Shown one piece after another: positions 26,626 through 35,750 of a DNA stretch of 64,000 bases. The notes below the pieces were generated by a model that saw only the letters and a program-made list of their open reading frames with translations, had not been told where the DNA came from and ran no database searches. Location of the stretch: positions 1 to 64,000 of the forward strand of contig JBMOIP010000016.1 of the NCBI GenBank assembly GCA_049317265.1, read 5' to 3'. The translations under genes and the position numbers were made by a program. This DNA comes from CAIVAT01 sp049317265. GTDB lineage: Bacteria; Bacteroidota; Bacteroidia; Bacteroidales; FEN-979. Numbering within the stretch: the first letter of the stretch is position 1; every line of letters starts with the position of its first letter.

Positions 26626-28512
26626 TCACCGGTAAATAACCCGGTAGGTTATTTCCAAATCATCCATTCCCACCTTTTTCTTCTCCGGGTTCCATAGATA
26701 GATCTTCAGCTGGTCGCGCGGGTCGGTACCCGATATGATCCCTGAAACGTTGAGGGTATTCCATTGGCCTATGTTTAAGGAGTCCGGTTTATCGATCCCC
26801 GACCGGTGATATTCGAGCACTACCTGGTTTTGCTCTTTTGAAATGACCAGGTTCAGCCACTTTGAAATTAATTTCTCATATGGGAAGACCCTGACCTTAG
26901 CAGTGATCAAAATCCTCGAATGTTTCGAAACATCGGAACATTTCCCATAAAAACCCGGGCTGAATTCGGAGGTGAGCAAATAGATATGGTTGCCGGTACT
27001 GTCGCTAATACTTCCCTTATCTGCCTTTATAAAGGCAGGATCATCAAACCGGTTGGTGTAGAATGGGAACTCTTCGCCCTGCAACATGTCCTTCTCAGTA
27101 AGCGTGCGGTAGGAAGAGTGACGCAGGTCAAAATAACGCCTGTTCAGCCGCCGGATTTCGAGATCCTTTGCCCATGGCGCACATATAAACAGCAGGGAGT
27201 CATCAAGGTTGGTTGTTTCGCTGATCTTCCCGTCATTGTCGTTGACATAGATCGAAAGCGAAGAGTCGGGACCTTCCAGAGAACTGAGTATGAGGGTTTC
27301 AGGAGCGAGGGCCCAGTTGACATTCAACTGGTTGCGGTCGACCATCGATTCACCGACGATGAACTTTTTTTCGGGGAAGTGCCGTGCGCCGTTGATCAGG
27401 GTATGGATATAGGCCAGGCGGTTCCTGTAAAAAGGAGCTGCCTGCAATATGTGAAAAATCCCGAGGAGGAACATAAGCACTATAAATACCTGGAAATAAA
27501 GCCGCTTTTTCGGAGTGGTGAAAATCACATCGTTCAAAAAAGGGATCAGCAGGAAGATGTTCAATCCCATAAGGTTTTTTTCCTGGATGAACGGGAAGAA
27601 CCAGATATTGAAGGTGGTGAAAAGTACCACCGAAAAAAGCACAAGGGTTACCAGGTAGTAGGCAAGTTTCAGGTACTGTTTCATCAGGATGTACCATACT
27701 GTGGTGATGAGAAACAAGAGCATCGTAATGAGAAATACGTTGAACAGGTGAACCTTCAGGAAGATGAAGCTTTCCGAATGAAAAACATAGCCGATCCGGT
27801 TGAAAAAATCGCCGAAGCCTTTAAAAAAGAAACTCTCATAGCCGGTGGAAGAACCAGTCATGAATTTGTATACTGCCAGCGCCACGATAACCCCGCCCAG
27901 CAGGTAGGCGTCGGGTTTGAGCCACAGTTTGTTGTCGACCACGAAAAAGCCCAGGACAAAGAGGACGGTGAACAGCGAAACGGGGTGTGAGTAAAAACAG
28001 AGAAGCAGTATCCCTGCAGCCACCGCCAGCCGGATGGTCCAAAACAATATTCCTGGTTTGAAACGAAGTGAAAAAGTTAAAAAGGCATAAAACAGTACTG
28101 TATAAACAACAGCTTGCTGTGTCTCTGTGGATATCCAGAAGTAACTGTACTTCACCCCGATAAGCAAGACCAGCGGCACCGCGAGGGCAAGTCGGTCGAG
28201 TTTGAATCCGTAGGCGATGATGAGGTATACAAGATAATAGAGTACAACAAAGGAGAGGGAGTAGGATGCAAGTATGACTTTTAAAGGCAGTCCCAGTTTG
28301 ATCGCCAGCAGTGGCAGGGTTTGGGGGATTGTGGCGGCGGTACGTCCTGCTTCAATGATGTAGTCGTGGTAATAGAGAAAGTTGAACACCGCGTAGCAGG
28401 GGTCGACGAAGATGGTCCGTTCAAGGTAAAATAGCATCGCCATGATGATGAGGACCAGGAACATCATCTGTCCGAGGAACTTGTTGTTTAACAGCAGGTT
28501 TTTTGCCTTCAT
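26626..28512 (-). CDS. Polytopic membrane protein with C-terminal jelly-roll module
   Basis: About 628 residues from the ATG at 28512 (MKAKNLLL; an ATG two codons earlier at 28518 is also possible), with 9-11 hydrophobic segments in the first 370. No known glycosyltransferase signature is certain, but the size, topology and an acidic residue in the first outer loop (IFVDPCYAVF) fit a GT-C-like protein. Residues about 480-628 carry the shared module: YTNRFDDPAF, FSPGFYGKC, LNIGQWNTLNV, LKIYLWNPEK and GMDDLEI. It is the last gene of the SGNH3-SGNH2-MBOAT operon, 6-12 bp after the MBOAT gene, which ties it to polysaccharide acylation. Exact function not recognised. Confidence 0.65.
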   Translation of the reverse strand: MKAKNLLLNNKFLGQMMFLVLIIMAMLFYLERTIFVDPCYAVFNFLYYHDYIIEAGRTAATIPQTLPLLAIKLGLPLKVILASYSLSFVVLYYLVYLIIAYGFKLDRLALAVPLVLLIGVKYSYFWISTETQQAVVYTVLFYAFLTFSLRFKPGILFWTIRLAVAAGILLLCFYSHPVSLFTVLFVLGFFVVDNKLWLKPDAYLLGGVIVALAVYKFMTGSSTGYESFFFKGFGDFFNRIGYVFHSESFIFLKVHLFNVFLITMLLFLITTVWYILMKQYLKLAYYLVTLVLFSVVLFTTFNIWFFPFIQEKNLMGLNIFLLIPFLNDVIFTTPKKRLYFQVFIVLMFLLGIFHILQAAPFYRNRLAYIHTLINGARHFPEKKFIVGESMVDRNQLNVNWALAPETLILSSLEGPDSSLSIYVNDNDGKISETTNLDDSLLFICAPWAKDLEIRRLNRRYFDLRHSSYRTLTEKDMLQGEEFPFYTNRFDDPAFIKADKGSISDSTGNHIYLLTSEFSPGFYGKCSDVSKHSRILITAKVRVFPYEKLISKWLNLVISKEQNQVVLEYHRSGIDKPDSLNIGQWNTLNVSGIISGTDPRDQLKIYLWNPEKKKVGMDDLEITYRVIYR

Positions 28513-28524
28513 TGTCATGCGGAT

Positions 28525-29982
28525 TTAAAACCTGAAATAGATAAACGGGCTGAATCCCGATGAGGTGATGGTCGCCTCATTCAGGATAAAAAGGAGAATG
28601 GCGATGACGGAAAAGATGATAATCGTCACATTTCCAGGGTTGAAATAGAGTTTTTCGATCCTGGCTTCAGCCTGTTTCCATATGCCCCAGAAGGAGAAGA
28701 TGACGGAGATGGCCAGCATGGTCCAGAATTTTCCATGCAGCCATACCTGGTTCTCGGCGCCACGGAATTCGAACATCCTGTGGATGTAAAACCAGGCTTC
28801 GGTGAGGGAGGCCGAACGGAAGATGACCCACCCGATACTGATCAGGATGAAGGTGATCAGGATGGAGGGGATCCTCCCCGATTTCCGGAGATATTTGAGG
28901 AGAAAAAGCCGGTCAAAGACAAGAAACACTCCCATGTAAGCGCCCCACACGATGAAGGTCCAGGCCGCGCCATGCCAGAAACCGCACAGCAGGAAAGTTA
29001 CCGTTGTGGCAATGAGGTAGATGACCTTGTCGGCCCGGATACCCAGGTAGCGTTCCTTCGGCAGTTTCCGCGAGGTGGAATAGGCCAGCGGCAGGAAGAT
29101 ATAGTCGCGGAACCAGAAGGAGAGTGTCATGTGCCAACGTCGCCAGAACTCTGTGATATTCTGTGAAATATAGGGGAAGTTGAAGTTCTCCGGAAGCCGG
29201 AAGCCAAGCATCCTGGCCAGTCCGATGGCCATGTCGGAATAGCCCGAAAAGTCGAAATAGATCTGGAAGGTGTAAGCGATGGCTCCCACCCAGGCAATGC
29301 CGCTCGAGAGTTCAGTGGAACTGAGTGCAAATATCTCATTGACGGTGGTCCCAAGCACGTCGGCGATCAGTACCTTCTTGGCCAGCCCGATCATGAAACG
29401 GATAAACCCGGTGAGACGGTAATCGATGTTCTCCTGGTCGCTGCGGTCGGTGATCTGTGCTGCTATCTGTCCCGGCCTCACGATCGGGCCGGAAAGCATC
29501 TGCGGGAACATGAAGATATAGAGTGCAAAATCCTGGAATTTTGAAAATACAGGATGCTGTTTTTTATAGACATCCAGGGTATAGGACAATTTCTGGAAGG
29601 TGATGAAGGAGATGCCGATGGGAAGGATAATCCTGGTCCATTCTGCCGGTTTTGACCCAAAGTGTTCCATCACCGCCTGAAACTGGTCAAAAAAGAAATT
29701 CATATATTTGAAATAGATCAGCAGAGTAAGGTTTAACAAGACCGAAAGCCACATCAGCCACCTTCTTGCAGAACCCTCCTTCGCATTCATAAGCCGGATG
29801 ATGAAATAGTCTGCAACCACTGATCCCATCAGGAAGAAGACAAATTTCGGGGCGCCCCAGGCATAGAAAAAGACACCCACCAGGAGCAGGAACCAGTTTT
29901 TGAATTTCCGGTCGAGGAGATAGTAGATGAGCAGGAAAAACGGCAGGAAATAGAGTAAGAATAAACTGCTGTTGAATATCAT
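28525..29982 (-). CDS. MBOAT O-acyltransferase, AlgI-like
   Basis: A 485-residue membrane-bound O-acyltransferase with about 11 helices. Clear family motifs are PQMLSGPIVRP (about residues 160-170), FDFSGYSDMAIGLARMLGF, FWRRWHMTLSFWFRDYIFLPL (His284) and CGFWHGAAWTFIVWG (catalytic-type His337). AlgI-like proteins pass acetyl groups from a cytoplasmic donor across the membrane to a periplasmic acetyltransferase. Here the partners are the AlgX/AlgJ-like proteins at 30011 and 31320, encoded just upstream in the same operon (28-bp gap), and probably the one at 21484. The modified polysaccharide is unknown. Confidence 0.92.
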   Translation of the reverse strand: MIFNSSLFLLYFLPFFLLIYYLLDRKFKNWFLLLVGVFFYAWGAPKFVFFLMGSVVADYFIIRLMNAKEGSARRWLMWLSVLLNLTLLIYFKYMNFFFDQFQAVMEHFGSKPAEWTRIILPIGISFITFQKLSYTLDVYKKQHPVFSKFQDFALYIFMFPQMLSGPIVRPGQIAAQITDRSDQENIDYRLTGFIRFMIGLAKKVLIADVLGTTVNEIFALSSTELSSGIAWVGAIAYTFQIYFDFSGYSDMAIGLARMLGFRLPENFNFPYISQNITEFWRRWHMTLSFWFRDYIFLPLAYSTSRKLPKERYLGIRADKVIYLIATTVTFLLCGFWHGAAWTFIVWGAYMGVFLVFDRLFLLKYLRKSGRIPSILITFILISIGWVIFRSASLTEAWFYIHRMFEFRGAENQVWLHGKFWTMLAISVIFSFWGIWKQAEARIEKLYFNPGNVTIIIFSVIAILLFILNEATITSSGFSPFIYFRF

Positions 29983-30010
29983 AGGATCAATGTTTTAGTT
30001 TCATTATCAG

Positions 30011-31297
30011 TTACTTTCCCTTGTTACCAAGCCCGATCATATATTGGGCATCCGTTCTGAGCTGTGCTTCGGCTGTTACATGATTTCTTTCTGCCTTCTC
30101 CACAATGGCACCGAACCATTTCGGATCGCGGCGGATGTTGTCCATCATGATCTCTACCTGCATCTCCCTGTCAGCATCGGTTACCGGTTTGAAGTCCTTC
30201 AGGAAGGTATCGGTAAACCCAAAGGGGAATAACATCCAGGTGGCTTCGGTCACCAGCATGACCACAACCTCTTGTTTTTCAAGCTCCTGGTGAATGTCAA
30301 TTCCGGCAACCGTGCCCATTTTAACCTCCTCTTCGTAAATATCCCTGCCGTAGAACCAGTAGCGAGCCTTACCGAAGATGTTCTTTGATATCCCGGAGGT
30401 GATAACCCCCCACCAGTAGCTGTCGGCGATGATCACAGCATCAGGTTTGTGTTTTCCCGTGGAATTGAAGGTAAATTCAGGGTATGGCATCGGCTTGCTT
30501 CTCTTCGGGCAAAGCAGGTTCATCAGGTCGCCGGCATCATGGTCGGAATATCTCAGAGAATCAGACATGACGACCTTGCTGATGGTCATCTCCGGCATGT
30601 CGATGCTTTTTAGTTTTTCAATATACCTGATCATCGAGTCGGCCGCCATGGCAACCCCGTACGACGACCAGTGCACCCCGTTTTCAGGGAACAGGGGGTA
30701 GGTCGAATGGGGTTTTAGCTGCCTGAACCACGCGTTCATATCGATGACATTCAACCCCGATGCGGCCAGTTTCCGGGCATAGTAATCGTAGTTGGTCAGC
30801 GGCATTTTCCGGTACCGTGAAGGGATCAGCTCCCTGTTGAAAGTGGCTTTTCCCGGGGCCAGGACCAGCAGAAATTCCACATTTTTCTTTTTCAACTCCC
30901 TGGCAGCGAGAGCCAGGCGCGCCACCTCATAGTTTATTTTCCTGACTCCCTGGAACTCTAAACCGCAATAGTTTTTGATATACGACCCCAGGAACAGGCA
31001 CCCCTCCCTGCCGATGACCACACCGCCTGAATTGGTATAGTTGAATACGGAAAAGTCGAGCTGGTTTTTGAACCGGATCATACTGGGTCTGAACCCGGCC
31101 TTCTCATCCAGGAAAGCGCTTTTTCGCTCCTGGTAAGACATATCCCTGAATGTTGCAACCGAGAATTTCGGATTGGAAAGAGTATCCTGCACGCCAACAA
31201 GTGGTTTCACGGGAAGTTCAAATACCAGGTATTGCATGGCAGGCACCATCATCCCGAGGAGGATGAGTATAAATAGTATATGCCTGGTTGCCTTCAT
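30011..31297 (-). CDS. AlgX/AlgJ-like SGNH-hydrolase protein 2
   Basis: A 428-residue paralog of the proteins at 21484 and 31320: signal anchor (residues 6-24), MIRFKNQLDFSVFNY, YPLFPENGVHWSSYG (His209, Gly at the usual Asp position) and VIIADSYWWG (Ser293). It is predicted to be a periplasmic, membrane-tethered acetyltransferase or accessory subunit. It lies between SGNH protein 3 (22-bp gap) and the MBOAT gene (28-bp gap). It differs from its paralogs around 100-150 and in its C-terminal tail, so the three may act on different acceptors or form a hetero-complex. Confidence 0.75.
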   Translation of the reverse strand: MKATRHILFILILLGMMVPAMQYLVFELPVKPLVGVQDTLSNPKFSVATFRDMSYQERKSAFLDEKAGFRPSMIRFKNQLDFSVFNYTNSGGVVIGREGCLFLGSYIKNYCGLEFQGVRKINYEVARLALAARELKKKNVEFLLVLAPGKATFNRELIPSRYRKMPLTNYDYYARKLAASGLNVIDMNAWFRQLKPHSTYPLFPENGVHWSSYGVAMAADSMIRYIEKLKSIDMPEMTISKVVMSDSLRYSDHDAGDLMNLLCPKRSKPMPYPEFTFNSTGKHKPDAVIIADSYWWGVITSGISKNIFGKARYWFYGRDIYEEEVKMGTVAGIDIHQELEKQEVVVMLVTEATWMLFPFGFTDTFLKDFKPVTDADREMQVEIMMDNIRRDPKWFGAIVEKAERNHVTAEAQLRTDAQYMIGLGNKGK

Positions 31298-31319
31298 TCT
31301 GTAAGTTTTGTATGGTTAA

Positions 31320-32465
31320 TCAGCTCCCTGCTTTTTCAAAAAGCCGGTCGACGAAATAGTAACCCAGTTCACCATACCCTGCATTGGTCTGGAGAATGAT
31401 GATCGCATCCTGCTTAGAGAGCATCTGTTTCATATCTTCATTCGCTGCCAGCCTGCCTGTCTGGTAATTTCCATAGTAAACATCGTGGTCGTAATACCAG
31501 AAATCACGGTTCCCGAAAATTTGCCCTATATACCCGGCCCGGGCCCAGGAGAAGTAGAAGCTGTCGCCTATGAAAAGGACTGAGAATGGATGCGGTTCTT
31601 CAGGTTGGGAATAGGTTATTTCAGGATAGGTCAATGGAGGAGAGGATATATTGCATACCAGGTTCATGGCCCTTGCCACATCATCATCACGGTCTTTCGG
31701 GCAGGTACTGGCAGTGTTTCGTGTAATTACCGGGTGCGGAAGTTTATTTCCTGCAGCGGTTTCGAGATACCTGACCAGTGAATCCATGGCTAGGTAAGCG
31801 CCGTAGCTGCTCCAATGGATTCCCGTCTTTGGATAGAGCGGGTATCTGCAGGTATCCTTTAAGGTGCGAAACCACTCATTGAAGTCGATAAAGTTGATAT
31901 GTTGTTCGGCCAGTTTCCTGCGGTACCACTTGTAGTTTGTTTTTTCAACACCCGTATTTCCGAACCGGCCGGGGATATACTCCGGGTAATAGGTGCCTTT
32001 GTCGGGCAGCAGCAATACCATGAAAAGGATACCCTTCTCCCGTTTCAGCCACTCCTGCGTCACGCTGAACTGCCTGACACGGGCCGTAACGATCTTTTCA
32101 CCAATAAAATCTGCACCTGTGGAAGCTTTGATATACTGCTCTTCAAAGAGGTAACCATCCTTTCCGACCACTACATTTTTGGCATTTGGAAAACAGAAGA
32201 GGGAGAAATCAACCTGGTTGTGGAGCCGCACAAGTTCGTTGTGAAAACCGATGCTGTGGTCGTAATGTGCTGATAACAAAGGAAGATAAGTGCCATCAAA
32301 CAGCGTGGAAAAAGCAAATTGGGGATAGGGATTCGGTTCACTGTAACCATCCAGCGGCCTGGAATGAAACGGCCGGAAGGCTTTCTGGATGGGGGGCAGG
32401 ATGGAGAGTCCTGCAATGATTCCAAACAGGATCCATTTTACCGATGCTGATGTGTTGCCCGTCAT
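31320..32465 (-). CDS. AlgX/AlgJ-like SGNH-hydrolase protein 3
   Basis: From the ATG at 32465 (MTGNTSASVKW) the product is 381 residues; an upstream TTG at 32474 is less likely. It has a signal anchor (about residues 10-26), LVRLHNQVDFSLFCF, RYPLYPKTGIHWSSYG (His217) and LFIGDSFYF (Asp301-Ser302, the GDS block of SGNH enzymes). Of the three paralogs this one keeps the most canonical GDSF block. It is the first gene of the SGNH3-SGNH2-MBOAT-membrane protein operon. It is divergent from the membrane protein at 32571, with overlapping regulatory space of about 100 bp. Confidence 0.75.
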   Translation of the reverse strand: MTGNTSASVKWILFGIIAGLSILPPIQKAFRPFHSRPLDGYSEPNPYPQFAFSTLFDGTYLPLLSAHYDHSIGFHNELVRLHNQVDFSLFCFPNAKNVVVGKDGYLFEEQYIKASTGADFIGEKIVTARVRQFSVTQEWLKREKGILFMVLLLPDKGTYYPEYIPGRFGNTGVEKTNYKWYRRKLAEQHINFIDFNEWFRTLKDTCRYPLYPKTGIHWSSYGAYLAMDSLVRYLETAAGNKLPHPVITRNTASTCPKDRDDDVARAMNLVCNISSPPLTYPEITYSQPEEPHPFSVLFIGDSFYFSWARAGYIGQIFGNRDFWYYDHDVYYGNYQTGRLAANEDMKQMLSKQDAIIILQTNAGYGELGYYFVDRLFEKAGS

Positions 32466-32471
32466 ACACAG

Positions 32472-32479
32472 CAAAAATA
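32472..32479 (-). promoter_or_regulatory. Possible -7 motif for the acylation operon
   Basis: TATTTTTG on the minus strand only 7 nt before the ATG at 32465; if used, the mRNA would be almost leaderless, so support is weak. Confidence 0.3.
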
Positions 32480-32545
32480 GTAAAAAATGCCTTGTGAGGC
32501 ACCCTGTTTCCCGTTACCAGGTGGTCGTGTAAGCCGGGATTTTTA

Positions 32546-32553
32546 TACTTTTG
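32546..32553 (+). promoter_or_regulatory. -7 motif for the membrane protein at 32571
   Basis: TACTTTTG, 17 nt before the ATG at 32571; identical to the octamer before the glutamine synthetase gene. It supports the later of two possible starts. Confidence 0.5.
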
Positions 32554-32570
32554 ATATCAAATGTCCATTT

Positions 32571-33983
32571 ATGAATTGGAAACCCCGATTTTCGGCTCCT
32601 TCCCGCCAGTTTTATACCGACGGACTGCTTGTGTTTTTTTCAGCCATCGTGTTGTGCTACCTTGCTTTTTACAATGGCTTCCCCTATTTCTATTCCGACA
32701 CCGGCACCTATCTCTGGTCGGGTTTCGGCACCTACCGGCCCGTTGACCGCCCCCTATCTTACGGCATTTTCCTGAAACATACGAGTCTCTCTACTTCTCT
32801 CTGGCTGCCTGTCCTTGTACAGGCATTATCCGTTTCCGTCCTGCTCTACTACTGTTTCAAATATCTCTCCGGCACGGCAAAATACAGGATCTATTATGTC
32901 GTCTATATCTTTCTGATCACTTTCTTCACCGGGGTTTCGATCAATGTGGGGCAGTTGATTCCCGATGTGTTCGCCCCTGTGGCGATCCTTTGCATGGCGC
33001 TGTTTATATTTGCCCCGGGAATGACGCTCTTTGAAACGCTCCTGACCTCCCTGTTGTTCATTCTCTCCATCAGCGTTCATAACTCTCATTTTATGATCAC
33101 CACGCTTGTGCTTGTGCTTTTCCTCGCAGGGTTTATCTTTAAGAAGTCGAGGCATGCCTTGCAGAGAGCCCGGGTGAAATTGCTTCGGGTGGTGTATGGT
33201 TTAATGCTTGTGGTTGCCTCCTACTACATCGTCTGCACCATCCATTATAACGGCGGGGTGGGTTATGCCGTTTCAAAACATGGTCATGTTTTTTTCATGG
33301 CCCGCCTGTTTGATTGCGGGATTCTCGAACAGTATCTTCACGATGCCTGTCCGACACACCATTACCACCTGTGCGATTACCAGGGGAAGTTCCCGTTTGA
33401 TTTTATCTGGGATTACGAGAAGAGCCCGCTATATCAAAACGGGGGATGGGATGGCAACAGGAACGAGTTCAACGCCATTTTTCGCGACATTTTTACGACA
33501 CCGAAATACTGGCCCCGGCTGATCGCCCGTGAAACGGAAGCAACAATAAAACAGTTCTTTACATTTAACACAGGTGACACAAATCCACAATTGGAGGGTT
33601 CCTCCTCCATCGCGGCCATGCGTGCCAACTGGCCGGAGAACACCAAAGAGTTTTTCCAGAGCAAACAGGCAAACAGGGGGCTTGACTGGAGCATGCTGAA
33701 CCTGTTTCAGACCTACCTGATCGCATTCCTCTTTTTTTGCAGCCTGATCATCTACTTTATGCCGGGGTTTGATCCGAATTACAAACTTTACCTCACCTAT
33801 TTCCTGGTCGCGCTGCTGGTCAATGCGCTTGTATGCGGCGCCATATCAGGGGTACTCGACAGGTACCAGTCGCGGGTGATCTGGCTGCTGACACTGCCGT
33901 TCATGTTGTACCTAGCCAACAGGGAGGTCACCGTCAAGCCATTGAAAAAGCCGTTCAACGCTTCCAGCCGTAGTGAAACCTGA
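32571..33983 (+). CDS. Polytopic membrane protein of the glycan locus
   Basis: The ATG at 32571 (MNWKPRF) gives 470 residues with about 10 hydrophobic segments and a large extracytoplasmic loop near residues 240-370. The first outer loop, NGFPYFYSDTGTYLWSGF, contains an Asp in a GT-C-like position, and the loop includes HDACPTHHYHLCDYQGKFPFDFIWDY. The helix pattern and the acidic first loop suggest a polyprenyl-phosphate-sugar-dependent glycosyltransferase, but I do not recognise a named family. Unlike its neighbours it has no C-terminal jelly-roll module. The last 29 bp overlap the convergent gene at 33955. Confidence 0.6.
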   Translation: MNWKPRFSAPSRQFYTDGLLVFFSAIVLCYLAFYNGFPYFYSDTGTYLWSGFGTYRPVDRPLSYGIFLKHTSLSTSLWLPVLVQALSVSVLLYYCFKYLSGTAKYRIYYVVYIFLITFFTGVSINVGQLIPDVFAPVAILCMALFIFAPGMTLFETLLTSLLFILSISVHNSHFMITTLVLVLFLAGFIFKKSRHALQRARVKLLRVVYGLMLVVASYYIVCTIHYNGGVGYAVSKHGHVFFMARLFDCGILEQYLHDACPTHHYHLCDYQGKFPFDFIWDYEKSPLYQNGGWDGNRNEFNAIFRDIFTTPKYWPRLIARETEATIKQFFTFNTGDTNPQLEGSSSIAAMRANWPENTKEFFQSKQANRGLDWSMLNLFQTYLIAFLFFCSLIIYFMPGFDPNYKLYLTYFLVALLVNALVCGAISGVLDRYQSRVIWLLTLPFMLYLANREVTVKPLKKPFNASSRSET

Positions 33984-35733
33984 TATTGAGGTCGTCGGCA
34001 TACAACAGTAATCCGGTGGGGTTGTCGATGTATATATTGATCCTCACCGAAGAGTCATTCACATCGGGGACGATGAATGTTTTTTGGACGAGTGTCCATT
34101 TGCCGTGCGATAAAACGTCCTTCAGCGGTTTGCATTCTGCAAATACCGGTTTTCCCTCCCGGGTAAAGGTACAAGTCAGGTAGGCATCAGCCGGTCTCGT
34201 GCCGGGTGATAACATCCAAACTTCCACCTCCATCATTTTTGGCCAGGGATACCTGAATTCGTACAATCCGGCAGAATACAAAGGAGTTGTCCTGCTTTTC
34301 CCATCCGCCGGAATGCTGTATTGTCCCGAATGTGTAAAAACCATGGAAGGATGGACCACCGGGCAAAGCGCCATGTTTTCGAAATCGTTTTCATAATGGC
34401 TGATCCTGGATTCAGGGGAGATAATCCCGGCCTTTTCCACCATCCTGAAATAGTGATCCCAATCCCATGTTGAACCATAGTAACACCGGTCGAACCGGTA
34501 TACGACGAAGGTATAACGCAGATTCGCATAGACCAGGAAAAACACCAGGAACAGCACAACCGTTTTAACCAGGAAAAAACGGTTCCTGAACACCCCTGTG
34601 ATCAGCCAGGCAAGCGGTATCGCCAGAATCGTGTAGTATTCGATGAAGGAGCGCTGACCAAAACTGCAACCGAAATACCACATCTTCCAGGTAGCGCATA
34701 CCAGGGTTATCCATGCGAAAACCACTGCAACGAGCCACCCATTCTTTGTTTTGGCAAAGATCATCATGACGGTTCCGATCAAAAACAAGAGGGCTACAGG
34801 GGATGCAGTGAACAATCCGTTCACCGGCGAAAAGAGCACCTCGGCAATCATCGGGTGGCGCCAGTTGGTGAATCCTTCATCCCCGTAGGAGAAGTGGATC
34901 CAGTTGCCCGAAAGGTATTTCCAGTAGACCAGTTGTGGCAGGAAAACAAGGAAAAACACCGACAGAAAACTGAGAAGATAACCCGGTTTCAGGAAACGCC
35001 TGACCCGGCTCAACCAACCAGAAGGGCCATCTGCATCCCAGGTAAAGAAGAGCAATCCCAGCAGGATGTTGGTCGGACGGATCAGTACAGCCAGGGAAAA
35101 CACAAGGCACAAAAGGATAAAAGTGCGAAATGAGTTGTCGTCCAGGAATTTCTTCAGGGTGAACAGGAAGAGGGCAAAGAGGAAAAATGAGTAGACATGC
35201 GACATTATGCCATCGATGAGCGCATAATAGAAGAGGTTGGTTCCCATGAAAATAACAGCAACAACCACCCTATTTACCAGGGGGTCGAAATAGTGGTCGA
35301 GAAATTTTTTCAGCAACCACAACCCCATTAGGAGGTATATAACGCCTGCCAGACCCATCATCCGCATATACAACATGGAGAAACCGCTCTCGCTGTCGAA
35401 ACCTGCCACACGGGAGATCACCCCGGCCGTTATAAAAAATGGCGAGGCCAGGAGCGCAACCCCATAGGTGTATTTTGTGTCGAGTTTGTTGTGAAGGGTG
35501 TCGATGCTGAAGCCCCCGCCGGTTTGCATGTCGAGATCAGCAGGCATTTTATGGGTATCGAAACGATAAAAAAAGGTGGCGGGAAGGTAGATGTAATACC
35601 CGGCCCTGTCGGACCAGAGTTCATGCCTGTCTTTAAACGTGGAAGCATCTTTATGGAAAAACCAGCTAAGTGCTAGTGAAATGCAAAAAAGCAGAAAGAA
35701 GAACCAGTTCCCGGTGGCGTTGGATTTACTCAA
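33955..35733 (-). CDS. GT-C-like membrane protein with C-terminal jelly-roll module
   Basis: A 592-residue protein with about 11-12 helices in residues 10-410. The first outer loop (KDRHELWSDRAGYYIYLPATFFY) is similar to that of Bacteroidota GT39/glucosyltransferase-like membrane proteins and contains candidate catalytic Asp residues. The C-terminal 140 residues carry the shared module: ENDFENMALCP, HSGQYSIPAD, LSHGKWTLVQKTF, VRINIYIDNP and YADDLNI. The gene lies 17 bp after the stand-alone module protein and is third in the run GT2, module protein, GT-C, pointing to a lipid-linked sugar donor. It overlaps the convergent 32571 gene by 29 bp. Confidence 0.75.
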   Translation of the reverse strand: MSKSNATGNWFFFLLFCISLALSWFFHKDASTFKDRHELWSDRAGYYIYLPATFFYRFDTHKMPADLDMQTGGGFSIDTLHNKLDTKYTYGVALLASPFFITAGVISRVAGFDSESGFSMLYMRMMGLAGVIYLLMGLWLLKKFLDHYFDPLVNRVVVAVIFMGTNLFYYALIDGIMSHVYSFFLFALFLFTLKKFLDDNSFRTFILLCLVFSLAVLIRPTNILLGLLFFTWDADGPSGWLSRVRRFLKPGYLLSFLSVFFLVFLPQLVYWKYLSGNWIHFSYGDEGFTNWRHPMIAEVLFSPVNGLFTASPVALLFLIGTVMMIFAKTKNGWLVAVVFAWITLVCATWKMWYFGCSFGQRSFIEYYTILAIPLAWLITGVFRNRFFLVKTVVLFLVFFLVYANLRYTFVVYRFDRCYYGSTWDWDHYFRMVEKAGIISPESRISHYENDFENMALCPVVHPSMVFTHSGQYSIPADGKSRTTPLYSAGLYEFRYPWPKMMEVEVWMLSPGTRPADAYLTCTFTREGKPVFAECKPLKDVLSHGKWTLVQKTFIVPDVNDSSVRINIYIDNPTGLLLYADDLNIRFHYGWKR

Positions 35734-35750
35734 CTATCTTGAATTTCAGA

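Noticed and set aside
26920..27990. A 356-codon plus-strand frame
   Set aside because: It is antisense to the membrane protein at 26626; the peptide is charged and low in family likeness, as expected from the complement of hydrophobic helices.
32474..32474. TTG start for SGNH protein 3
   Set aside because: An ATG follows three codons later and the TTG overlaps the -7-like motif.
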